From contig JAGRNC010000106.1 in assembly GCA_020440935.1 (NCBI GenBank), positions 1 through 7,944 of the forward strand: DNA of 7,944 nt. The letters are read 5' to 3'. The stretch is from Leptospiraceae bacterium. Lineage in GTDB: Bacteria > Spirochaetota > Leptospiria > Leptospirales > Leptonemataceae. Position 1 is the stretch's first letter. Each line of letters opens with the position of its first letter. Below, in pieces: positions 1-6,593 of this stretch. A model generated the notes under the pieces. That model saw only the letters and a program-made list of their open reading frames with translations. It did not search any database and was not told where the DNA came from. A program made the translations under genes and the position numbers.

Positions 1-1007
1 GTGGCTACTAGTTTGGCCGAGGCCGCCCCCAGCGAATTGCGTCGCGTTGGATCGAGGTTGGCCGCCGTATTATAGACCAGCGCTCGCGCCGCTTCCCATT
101 TTGCATAGCTTTCGGCCACCAGTCGTTGAATTTGTCCCAGCTCAATAAGCGGCTTTCCAAATGCCTTCCTGTCACGAATGGAATACTGGCACATCATGTC
201 GATGCAGCGTCGGGCAATTCCCAGGGATTGTGCCGCCAGGGTAACTCGTTCGATTTCGAGATTTCGCATCATGGACTTTGTGCCCTGATCTTCTACTCCA
301 ATCAGGTTCTCTGCCGGAACTTCGACATCATCGAAATGAAGCACTGCCGTGCTGGACGCTTTCATCCCCATCTTTTCTTCTTTTTTGCCTACGCGAAAGC
401 CGGAGTAGTCGGATTCGACAATGAGCGACGTAATGGTTCGCTTGCTGCGATCGTCAATCTTGGCGTAAATAATGAATACATCGCCTTCGTAGCCATTGGT
501 AATAAATTGCTTGGATCCATTGAGTACATAGCGATCGGATTTCTTCGTGGCAACGGTTTGTAGCCCCAGAACATCGGTACCGGCCCCTGGCTCGGTCATT
601 CCCATGCCCCCTATCTTTTCGCCGCTAATGACTCCAGGTAAATACTTGCGCCGTTGCGCCTCGCTACCGCTGACGAATAAGTTGTTAACGAACAACACTT
701 CATGGGCCAGGTAACTCAGGGTAAAAGCGGGATCGGCCATGCTCATGGTTTCGTGAACGATTACTTCGGCCACGGCATCCATACCGGCTCCGCCATAGTC
801 GGGAGATACAGTGAGTCCAAAGATGCCTAGCTCACTACCAAGAGTTCGAAAAAGATCCTTATTGAACTGTTCTTTCTCGTCATGCTCGGTGGCCTGCGGT
901 TCCAGCGACTGCCAGGTGAATTTCTCTACCATTTCTCGTAGCTGAGCATGCTCTTCGGATGGGTTAAATAGATCGTTTGGTGCTGTGTGGTCGGTAAGGG
1001 TCTGCAT
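1..1007 (-). CDS. Acyl-CoA dehydrogenase, C-terminus cut by window edge
   Basis: This FAD enzyme family forms the alpha,beta double bond of acyl-CoA and passes electrons to ETF, as in fatty-acid or branched-chain amino acid breakdown. Reading the minus strand from the ATG at 1007-1005 gives 335 uninterrupted codons to the window edge; the family is usually about 380-390 residues, so roughly 50 are missing. Domains appear in the normal order: N-terminal helical domain (about 15-130), beta domain with the family signature GMTEPGAGTD at 136-145, the flavin-contacting segment KQFITN at 166-171, and the C-terminal helical domain with RKAFGKPL at 280-287. Glu253, in the segment LEIER, aligns with the catalytic Glu of isovaleryl-CoA dehydrogenase (E254); medium- and short-chain enzymes have another residue there. 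This suggests a branched-chain or long-chain substrate class, which is inference. The start has only a weak purine-rich upstream stretch but fits the family N-terminus. The gene is divergent from the membrane protein and etfBA. Confidence 0.95.
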   Translation of the reverse strand, partial: MQTLTDHTAPNDLFNPSEEHAQLREMVEKFTWQSLEPQATEHDEKEQFNKDLFRTLGSELGIFGLTVSPDYGGAGMDAVAEVIVHETMSMADPAFTLSYLAHEVLFVNNLFVSGSEAQRRKYLPGVISGEKIGGMGMTEPGAGTDVLGLQTVATKKSDRYVLNGSKQFITNGYEGDVFIIYAKIDDRSKRTITSLIVESDYSGFRVGKKEEKMGMKASSTAVLHFDDVEVPAENLIGVEDQGTKSMMRNLEIERVTLAAQSLGIARRCIDMMCQYSIRDRKAFGKPLIELGQIQRLVAESYAKWEAARALVYNTAANLDPTRRNSLGAASAKLVA

Positions 1008-1083
1008 TTTTTCAGATTGTTCTTTTCAGCAAAAACTCGCAATCAGAAATGTTACCGTCGGGCGTTTTCCGCGGAACAATTGC
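1008..1083. promoter_or_regulatory. Divergent intergenic gap, presumed bidirectional promoter region
   Basis: These 76 bases separate the start codons of the minus-strand acyl-CoA dehydrogenase and the plus-strand small membrane protein. Both upstream control regions must lie here or inside the opposing genes. I could not pick out a convincing -35/-10 pair or a clear operator. The region contains a CCGCGG palindrome and T- and A-rich runs next to the dehydrogenase start. The call rests on gene arrangement, not on recognised boxes. Confidence 0.35.
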
Positions 1084-1428
1084 ATGTCCATCATCTGTCT
1101 TATCCTATCTGGCCTGATTCTGCTATCTCTGGGGTATTTGACCTACTATATCCGCAGCCAGTACCGGTGGTCGTTGACATCGGTGCAGGAAAAGAGCGCG
1201 GGCATCATCCATTTCTACCGCACACAAATTGGGCGAGTGGTCCGCGAGCGGGACTTTGCCGGGCCAGGAATTCAGTGCCTCATCCATTACGGACTGCTGC
1301 ATCTGGTGGTGCCTTTCGTATTCTTTGCCTTTCTGCTTCGTTCGGATATTAATTTCCTGGGCGTAATGGCCGCCATCGTCACCAGTATTCAGCTGCTCAA
1401 ACAGATCTATCCAGGCCCCGAATTCTAG
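1084..1428 (+). CDS. Small membrane protein of unknown function, three predicted helices
   Basis: I do not recognise this 114-residue protein. It shows three hydrophobic stretches long enough to span a membrane: residues 2-23 (Ile/Leu rich, ending in YLTYYIR), about 65-86 (CLIHYGLLHL onward, Phe/Val rich) and about 89-108. Between the first two lies a hydrophilic loop of roughly 40 residues with several Arg and Lys. The frame is open upstream to an ATG at 985, but that start would overlap the divergent dehydrogenase and add a 33-residue segment without membrane or signal character. The ATG at 1084 puts a hydrophobic helix at the N-terminus and is preferred. Only a weak GGA precedes it. It sits 147 bases ahead of etfB on the same strand and may be co-transcribed. 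A role in anchoring or in quinone-linked electron transfer is conceivable but unsupported by any motif. Coding status is likely from length, composition and position, not from homology. Confidence 0.6.
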   Translation: MSIICLILSGLILLSLGYLTYYIRSQYRWSLTSVQEKSAGIIHFYRTQIGRVVRERDFAGPGIQCLIHYGLLHLVVPFVFFAFLLRSDINFLGVMAAIVTSIQLLKQIYPGPEF

Positions 1429-1575
1429 GCGCAGAGCGGGCCGCAACGTGCCTCCTATACCTCTGGCTGTACTGGTTTATTTCATTGACCCCGACCCATT
1501 GGACCAAATTCTGTCCATCGGTTCGACTGCTTCGGCCTGTCCGAACATCGGAAATTCTAAGGAGCCTCTTGCTTT
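1429..1575 (+). promoter_or_regulatory. Leader region upstream of etfB
   Basis: This non-coding 147-base stretch ends in a good Shine-Dalgarno sequence, AAGGAG at 1559-1564, placed 11 bases before the etfB ATG, which supports that start. No convincing sigma70-type promoter was found: a TTGACC near 1485 has no acceptable -10 partner at normal spacing. A GTTCG at 1521-1525 pairs with CGAAC at 1542-1546, but the stem is only five pairs over a 16-base loop. No terminator separates it from the upstream membrane-protein gene, so read-through into etfB is possible. Confidence 0.4.
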
Positions 1576-2337
1576 ATGAAAATATTCGTACTGGTAAAAC
1601 AAGTGCCCGATACCGAAACGTCCATTAAGGTATCCGGCGCTTCAATCGTAGAATCGGGCATCAAATGGATCGTATCTCCGTTCGATGAGCATGCCCTGGA
1701 AGAATCCCTGCGGCTACGCGAAAAGACCGGCGGAGAGATTACAGCTGTATCTCTCGGACCAGATCGATGCGTAGAAGCTTTGCGCACTGCATACGCCCTG
1801 GGCGTGGATAAAGCCGTGCATCTCAAAGACGATTCTTACAATGTTCTGGATGTGGGCTATGCTGCGCGACTGCTGGCCGCCTATCTGAAAGGACAATCTC
1901 CGGATGTAGTTCTCACCGGACACGTTGCCATTGATTCTCAGTCATCCATGGTACCCACAATGGTTGCTCAGCTTATGGGCGCCGCCAGCATTAACAATGC
2001 TGTGGAGCTTTCCGTCGACGGCGGAACAGTGAAAGCCAAGCGCGAAGTAGAAGGCGGCACCGGAACTATGGAAGTTCCTTCTCCCGCCGTTGTTACAGCA
2101 GCCAAGAATTTAAACGATCCTCGCTATCCTTCGTTGAAAGGAATTATGGCGGCCAAAAAGAAACAAATCGAAACAGTAGAAGCCTCCTCGCTTGGCGTTG
2201 AGTCTCCCAAAATCGAAGTAACATCTCTGGAAATGCCTCCTGCAAGACCTGCAGGACGTATTATCGAAGCCGAAGAGCCGGAAGCAAAAGCTGCCGAGCT
2301 AGTGAAACTGCTGCGCGACGAAGCGAAGGTAGTGTAA
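1576..2337 (+). CDS. etfB: Electron transfer flavoprotein beta subunit
   Basis: EtfB pairs with EtfA in a soluble heterodimer that takes electrons from acyl-CoA and related dehydrogenases and normally hands them to ETF:quinone oxidoreductase. The 253 residues match the usual family length. The N-terminus carries the family opening KIFVLVKQVPDT (2-13). The nucleotide-binding loop lies near 115-130 and reads AIDSQSSMVP at 118-127. The dehydrogenase recognition loop is clear: LNDPRYPSLKGIM at 179-191 followed by AAKKK, with Leu187 at the place of human beta-Leu195 that docks into partner dehydrogenases. The loop residues that bind AMP phosphate in human ETF (Asn132, Gln133, Thr134) are replaced by Ser, Met and Val here. 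A strong AAGGAG 11 bases upstream fixes the start. etfA follows after only 22 bases, so the two are surely co-transcribed. The divergent acyl-CoA dehydrogenase is a plausible electron donor. Confidence 0.97.
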   Translation: MKIFVLVKQVPDTETSIKVSGASIVESGIKWIVSPFDEHALEESLRLREKTGGEITAVSLGPDRCVEALRTAYALGVDKAVHLKDDSYNVLDVGYAARLLAAYLKGQSPDVVLTGHVAIDSQSSMVPTMVAQLMGAASINNAVELSVDGGTVKAKREVEGGTGTMEVPSPAVVTAAKNLNDPRYPSLKGIMAAKKKQIETVEASSLGVESPKIEVTSLEMPPARPAGRIIEAEEPEAKAAELVKLLRDEAKVV

Positions 2338-2359
2338 TCCAGGTTAAAGGGGAAATCTA

Positions 2360-3298
2360 ATGTCAGTATTAGCAGTAGCAGAAATCAAGGGCGATGCCCT
2401 GAAGAAAATCTCCAAGGAGCTGGTCAGCGCCGGTCAAAAGATTGGCGGGCCCGTTACAGCTCTACTCATCAACGGTACCGATGACCATGCCAAAGAATTG
2501 TTTGGCGCTGGTGCAGACGTTGTTGTAAAGGCCACCGTTTCCGATTACTCTCCGCAGGCCTGGGCCAACATTGCCGCCGAAGTTGCAAAGGAAAAAGGCG
2601 CAAAATTTGTGCTGGTTCCTCATTCCGTGCAGGGTCGGGACTATGCAGGACGCCTGGCTGTAGAGCTTGGCGGAACGGCAGTGGCTGATGTTGTAGGCGT
2701 AAGCGGCAGCGGCGATGAGATCGAAGTTCGCAAGCCCATCTACTCTGGAAAAGCATTCGCAAACATCAAGCTGAAGGCTCCCAGCGTTCTTACAATTCGA
2801 CCTAACTCGCAAGAAGTGATCGATCATAAAGGTCCGGAAACCATCGAAGCCACGCAAAGCAATGGCGGAGATGTGAAGGATCATCTGAAAGACCTGGATC
2901 AGACTGCAGGAAACAAAGTGCAGCTGGCGGACGCTTCTATCGTTGTATCGGGCGGACGCGGAATCAAAGGTCCCGAAAACTGGCCCATTCTCCAGGCTCT
3001 TTGCGACGTACTTGGCGCTGCTCTGGGCGCTTCCCGTGCAGCTGTGGATGCAGGCTGGATTCCTCATGCGCATCAGGTAGGGCAAACCGGAAAAACCGTT
3101 TCTCCTAACTGTTACATTGCTTGCGGAATCTCTGGAGCCATCCAGCACCTGGCAGGGATGGGTTCGTCCAAATACATCGTTGCGATTAACAAAGATCCGG
3201 ATGCTCCGATCTTCAAAGTTGCTACTTATGGCGTTGTAGACGACCTGTTCAAAGTTGTGCCAGCCCTTACCGAAGAATTCAAGAAAGTACTGGGCTGA
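2360..3298 (+). CDS. etfA: Electron transfer flavoprotein alpha subunit
   Basis: EtfA binds the redox-active FAD of the ETF heterodimer. At 312 residues it has the normal length, without an added ferredoxin domain. The N-terminal half (about 1-185) is the adenine-nucleotide-like fold starting MSVLAVAE; the C-terminal half (about 190-312) is the FAD domain. Visible FAD contacts are VSGGRGI (196-202), GASR (223-226), QVGQTGK (239-245) and the family signature CYIACGISGAIQH (251-263), followed by VAINKDPDAPIF and YGVVDDL. Arg226, Thr243 and His263 fall at the spacing of human alpha-Arg249, Thr266 and His286, which tune the flavin, so the active site looks intact. An AAGGGGA sequence at 2347-2353 with about six bases to the ATG supports the start. 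It is the second gene of etfBA and is followed directly by a terminator. The simple domain make-up favours a conventional ETF, but an electron-bifurcating one cannot be excluded by eye. Confidence 0.97.
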   Translation: MSVLAVAEIKGDALKKISKELVSAGQKIGGPVTALLINGTDDHAKELFGAGADVVVKATVSDYSPQAWANIAAEVAKEKGAKFVLVPHSVQGRDYAGRLAVELGGTAVADVVGVSGSGDEIEVRKPIYSGKAFANIKLKAPSVLTIRPNSQEVIDHKGPETIEATQSNGGDVKDHLKDLDQTAGNKVQLADASIVVSGGRGIKGPENWPILQALCDVLGAALGASRAAVDAGWIPHAHQVGQTGKTVSPNCYIACGISGAIQHLAGMGSSKYIVAINKDPDAPIFKVATYGVVDDLFKVVPALTEEFKKVLG

Positions 3299-3319
3299 TC
3301 CTCACAAGATCTAGCTGAG

Positions 3320-3356
3320 AAAAAGGCCTCCCATCCGGGGGGCTTTTTTCGTTTTC
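3320..3356 (+). terminator. Rho-independent terminator of etfBA
   Basis: Bases 3320-3332 and 3337-3349 form a 13-pair stem around the four-base loop ATCC. Eleven pairs are Watson-Crick and two are G-T wobbles. The GC-rich inner part is followed by a run of six T (3344-3349) that forms the distal side of the stem, then CGTTTT. It lies 22 bases after the etfA stop. The A run on the left arm gives partial symmetry, but no gene ends on the other side, so it serves etfBA. Confidence 0.9.
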
Positions 3357-3483
3357 TGCCCCTTGCCTCCGCTTTTTTCCCCCTTCGTTTTTCAGATGGA
3401 CAGCCAGGCCGAATGTTTACAGTTTTGAACCGTCCAATGAAGGTAACGCTCCGGCTAAAGATCAGGACATATTCTTTTCACTC
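3357..3483 (+). other. Intergenic stretch before the 592-residue gene
   Basis: These 127 bases begin with a pyrimidine-rich segment (about 3357-3393) and must carry the promoter of the next gene, because a strong terminator lies just upstream. A TTTACA near 3416 resembles a -35 box but no good -10 box follows at normal spacing. No clear Shine-Dalgarno sequence precedes the ATG at 3484. I see no other feature. Confidence 0.4.
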
Positions 3484-5262
3484 ATGGATCCTACCTTAAC
3501 TCGATCGCAGGCGCATCGCTACTTTGGCGAACTATATCAGAAGCCCCGTTCGCCAGAAGCGCAGAGAAAGGTCGACGAAATCGTACAGACTGTTAGCGAC
3601 ATCTTTGTTCGAATCAAACGAATTGAGGAGCTGGACGAGAAGAACGGACCGTCCCGGGGCGTAGAAACCCGTGGCGATGGCCCAGGACGCGGTCGAGCGG
3701 GTGGGGGCGGAGCAGGCGGAAAGAAGGCGGCACCCAAGAGAGCTCCTGCCAAAAAGCCCGCCGCCAAGCCCGGATTTCTCACTAATTTGTTCGGAGGAGA
3801 TCTTGCCAAATGGGGCGAGCGAACCGGCACATTGGATTCCGGATTTCTAGCTCTAAACATCAAGCTTTCAAAAGCAGTACCCAAAGTATTTGATCAGTTT
3901 GATGAAGACAAGATCGTCACAGCCATTCGGGCCTTTCGATTTGCCGTAGTTAATGCCTGGGAAGACTTCTCTCCGGAAAAATACAATACCCTGGTTTGCG
4001 CCTACCAGTTCTTTCAGGAGTTCGTCAAGATTCCTGTACTGTTCAAGAAGCAGGATACTCCGGCCACAATTATCCAGGAAACTCTGAAAGCACAGGTCCT
4101 GTACGCACAGTTAATGAAGTTTCCGAACGCGGAAAAGATGCTGGTGGAAGAATTCCCGGAATGGGTGGGTAAGATGGAGGATATCTCCAAACTGGCGGGC
4201 ACCACCGAAAAGGTAATGCGCCAGCTGGTGGCCCTGGAGAAGACGCGACCCAAGCTTACCGATTGCTTTCTGGCCCTCTATGCTCTGGAGCGTAAGAAGA
4301 TCATTGGTTGGCCGGAGGTCGTGGATGAACTGAAGGTAAAGGAGCCAATCACCGACGAGTATCGCGCCCCCGATTCGGTAATGCAACGAATCCAGAAACG
4401 TATCAGCAAGCTCCAGGAAGAAGTGCGTACTCGAAAAGAATCCATCGAAGAGATCCAGGAAATCCGTAAGAAATATTTTAAGACCGATTCCAACGGTCGA
4501 GTTACCGTGGATTTTCTCGACCAGGTCCTTACTTCCATAATTCGAAAGACCCAGCCCGACAAGGCGATGAACGAGGAATACCAGAGAGCGCAAAAGACCG
4601 AACCCCATCGATTGTTGCATCTAATTCTCCAGGACTTTGAAATGACGGTGCTGGGATTGCTCACAGGAACAGTGCAGATCGACCACGATGCCGGAGGAGT
4701 GGGCGACGGAATTCTATTCAAATCGGGACTCTTCAAACTGGAAGCCGACGAAAGTCTGGGCGTGCACCGCGAAATGGAGGAGTTCTTTCGCAAATATAAG
4801 AATACTACATTTACATTCCAGGCCTATCTGGCAGGTCTAAAAGCAGGCAGCAAGGATGCTATGATCGGCGGCTTTGCTCGTGTGGTTGCCCGGGCAAACA
4901 AGATGTTTCGGCGTACGGTGGCCAGCCTGCGTCTGGTGCTGCACAATCATGAACAGGCCGTGGAAAAAGAGGCAAAGAACAAGGCCAGCGAAGGACTTCT
5001 GCGTACCAAGACCTATCCCATCGAAATTATCGAACCAAGCATCCGGTTTATACCCATGCATGACAAGGTCCTGGCCGGAAGTACGCGTCTTAACGGCATG
5101 CGGATTGACGAAGCGCTGGAAACCGTGGTCATGAATCTATACAATTATCTGTACATTTTCCGGGACGACGAACTGGTCCGGACCCTGGCATCCATTCCTC
5201 GTCTTAAATCTGAAATCCAGGGCATAGAAAAGCGCCTGGAGCGCTACGGCCGCACCGTTTAG
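3484..5262 (+). CDS. Hypothetical cytosolic protein with basic low-complexity linker and coiled coil
   Basis: I do not recognise this 592-residue protein or any named domain in it. It has no signal peptide and no membrane-length hydrophobic segment, so it is probably cytosolic. In order: a charged helical N-terminus (1-52); a low-complexity linker (about 53-96), first Gly/Arg rich (GPGRGRAGGGGAGGKK at 66-81) and then Lys/Ala/Pro rich (KRAPAKKPAAK at 85-95); a long predominantly helical body (about 97-295); a probable coiled coil (about 298-332, SKLQEEVRTRKES and neighbours); and a C-terminal region (about 335-592) with conserved-looking aromatic and charged segments, ending in another charged helix (about 570-590). 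The linker resembles nucleic-acid-binding tails of histone H1-like proteins, but this is composition only. It is isolated by a terminator upstream; pfp follows after 94 bases. The ATG at 3484 lacks an obvious ribosome site. The long open frame and reasonable protein composition make it a confident gene of unknown function. Confidence 0.88.
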   Translation: MDPTLTRSQAHRYFGELYQKPRSPEAQRKVDEIVQTVSDIFVRIKRIEELDEKNGPSRGVETRGDGPGRGRAGGGGAGGKKAAPKRAPAKKPAAKPGFLTNLFGGDLAKWGERTGTLDSGFLALNIKLSKAVPKVFDQFDEDKIVTAIRAFRFAVVNAWEDFSPEKYNTLVCAYQFFQEFVKIPVLFKKQDTPATIIQETLKAQVLYAQLMKFPNAEKMLVEEFPEWVGKMEDISKLAGTTEKVMRQLVALEKTRPKLTDCFLALYALERKKIIGWPEVVDELKVKEPITDEYRAPDSVMQRIQKRISKLQEEVRTRKESIEEIQEIRKKYFKTDSNGRVTVDFLDQVLTSIIRKTQPDKAMNEEYQRAQKTEPHRLLHLILQDFEMTVLGLLTGTVQIDHDAGGVGDGILFKSGLFKLEADESLGVHREMEEFFRKYKNTTFTFQAYLAGLKAGSKDAMIGGFARVVARANKMFRRTVASLRLVLHNHEQAVEKEAKNKASEGLLRTKTYPIEIIEPSIRFIPMHDKVLAGSTRLNGMRIDEALETVVMNLYNYLYIFRDDELVRTLASIPRLKSEIQGIEKRLERYGRTV

Positions 5263-5356
5263 TGCAGCAAACCAGATTGTGCAGAACCTTCCGTCCTCCC
5301 GTCCAATTCGTTCGAATAATGGTTGAAGCGTCCGGGCTTCCAGGGACTTTTCACCC
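5263..5356 (+). other. Intergenic stretch with pfp ribosome site
   Basis: The 94 bases between the orphan gene and pfp contain no terminator with a T run, so read-through is possible. AGGGA at 5342-5346 lies ten bases before the pfp ATG and is its likely ribosome site. A small hairpin, GAAGC 5325-5329 pairing with GCTTC 5336-5340, sits just upstream of it, and a short palindrome ATTCG-TT-CGAAT occurs at 5306-5317. Neither is strong enough to call regulatory. Confidence 0.4.
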
Positions 5357-6568
5357 ATGCTGAAGAAAATTGCTGTACTTACTTCTGGCGGAGATTGCGG
5401 CGGATTAAATGCCGTTATTCGAGGCGTGGCGCTGACGGCGCTACAGAAGGGAACCAAAACTTTTATCATTCCCAATGGCTATGCAGGCCTGTACAATCTA
5501 ACGGATCTGACCGAGTTAACGGAACTCACGGAAGATCGCATCGAACAAATTCCAGTGTATCTGGCCGGAAGCGAAGCAGGCAATTCAAGAGTAAAAATCT
5601 CTAAGATCAAAGATGAGAAAAAGTACGAAAGAATCAAAGCAGGACTGCAGAAGTTTTCCATTGATGCGGTAATTATTGCCGGCGGCGACGATACGGGCTC
5701 GGTAGTGGCCGATCTGGCCGACAAAGGGATCCCATGTCTGCATGTTCCCAAGACAATGGACCTCGATTTGATGACCTACAGTGTGGGGGGCGACTCTACG
5801 ATTAATCGAATCGCCGAATTCGCGCGCGACTTGCGGACTACAGGACAGACTCATAACCGAATCATAGTAATGGAAGTTTTCGGTCGTTACGCCGGGCATA
5901 CCGCTTTTCGCGGCGGTGTGGGAGCGCAGGCCGATGCAGTATTAATCCCCGAAATTCCCGTAGATTTTGATTATCTCTATCAATTCTTGAAGAAGCGATT
6001 TATCCATCGAATTGAAACCAGCGATGTAAGAGCGGGAACAGCGATGGTGCTGGTGGCCGAAGGGCTTCGCGATGCCTCCGGCAAAGAGCTTGTGGATGAG
6101 AATTCCCCGGTAGATTCCTTTGGGCACCGCAAGCTCATGGGCGCCGGCAAGTATGTCGTCAAAGAACTAGAAGATCGAATCAAGAAAGATCCAGAGATCA
6201 AGGAGTTCATGGTAAGAACAGGGCAATACGTAGACGGTGTTTACGAAATACCCGAAGTCCGCGAAGTGCGACCGGGTCACCTGGTTCGCTGCGGATTCAC
6301 ATCGCCCATTGATGCAGCCTTTGGTCTGGAAGCGGGAGCGGGAGCTTACTATCTGGCAAACCAGGGAATCTTTGGCGTCACAGTTGCAGGTTATGATAAC
6401 GGTCGCATCGAGTACATGGACACAAAAGAAGCCATCGTGCAGCGATTGGTAGATGAAAAAGAAGCGCGGATCTATGAAACCATGGGTATGTGCTTCGGAA
6501 GAAATCCCGAAGGATTGGCCGAACCCGAGCTGGCAAAGATTACCGGACGGCCCAAGCGCACGTACTGA
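5357..6568 (+). CDS. pfp: 6-phosphofructokinase, pyrophosphate-dependent type
   Basis: The enzyme phosphorylates fructose 6-phosphate to the 1,6-bisphosphate in glycolysis; the PPi type is reversible and spares ATP. The 403-residue protein contains the family motifs in order: GGDCGGLNAVIRG (11-23), AGGDDTGS (108-115), PKTMDLDL (131-138), MEVFGR (172-177), AEG (234-236) and PGHLVRCGFTSPID (306-319). Two positions decide phosphoryl-donor use in this family: Asp112 (GGDD instead of GGDG) and Lys132 (PKT instead of PGT). Both are of the pyrophosphate type. The catalytic Asp135, equivalent to E. coli Asp127, is present. Oddities: the usual TIDND is TMDLD here, the usual GGDCPG is GGDCGG, and a tandem LT(D/E) repeat sits at residues 48-59 after the GYAGL loop. 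AGGGA ten bases upstream supports the ATG. The gene follows the orphan gene by 94 bases and is separated from the photolyase by a hairpin. Donor preference is predicted from motifs only. Confidence 0.93.
   Translation: MLKKIAVLTSGGDCGGLNAVIRGVALTALQKGTKTFIIPNGYAGLYNLTDLTELTELTEDRIEQIPVYLAGSEAGNSRVKISKIKDEKKYERIKAGLQKFSIDAVIIAGGDDTGSVVADLADKGIPCLHVPKTMDLDLMTYSVGGDSTINRIAEFARDLRTTGQTHNRIIVMEVFGRYAGHTAFRGGVGAQADAVLIPEIPVDFDYLYQFLKKRFIHRIETSDVRAGTAMVLVAEGLRDASGKELVDENSPVDSFGHRKLMGAGKYVVKELEDRIKKDPEIKEFMVRTGQYVDGVYEIPEVREVRPGHLVRCGFTSPIDAAFGLEAGAGAYYLANQGIFGVTVAGYDNGRIEYMDTKEAIVQRLVDEKEARIYETMGMCFGRNPEGLAEPELAKITGRPKRTY
5498..5533 (+). repeat. Four-unit 9-base coding repeat, Leu-Thr-Asp/Glu
   Basis: Four consecutive 9-base units within pfp encode LTD-LTE-LTE-LTE (residues 48-59). 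The units differ at several third positions (CTAACGGAT, CTGACCGAG, TTAACGGAA, CTCACGGAA), so the repeat is old enough to have diverged silently while the protein pattern was kept. Confidence 0.85.
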
Positions 6569-6593
6569 GCAAAACTTCGCACGGGGGGCGCTA

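Noticed and set aside
126..563. Plus-strand open frame of 145 codons inside the acyl-CoA dehydrogenase region
   Set aside because: It is antisense to a clear acyl-CoA dehydrogenase and its translation has no family resemblance.
985..1083. Earlier ATG for the small membrane protein
   Set aside because: It would overlap the start of the divergent dehydrogenase and add residues without a helix or signal; the ATG at 1084 starts directly with a membrane helix.
1485..1514. Possible sigma70 promoter upstream of etfB (TTGACC plus ATTCTG)
   Set aside because: The -10 candidate shares almost nothing with the consensus; spacing alone is not enough.
1516..1551. CATCGG direct repeats flanking a GTTCG/CGAAC inverted repeat upstream of etfB
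   Set aside because: Repeats are only 5-6 bases and expected by chance; not called as an operator.
2462..3148. Minus-strand open frame of 228 codons across etfA
   Set aside because: It is the reverse of a fully conserved EtfA; the Cys-, Arg- and Ser-rich composition is typical of a shadow frame.
4111..4793. Two minus-strand open frames within the 592-residue gene
   Set aside because: They lie antisense to a longer frame with better protein character, and have no ribosome site or recognisable motif.
5306..5340. Short palindrome and five-pair hairpin upstream of pfp
   Set aside because: Stems are only five pairs, without a T run or overlap of the ribosome site.
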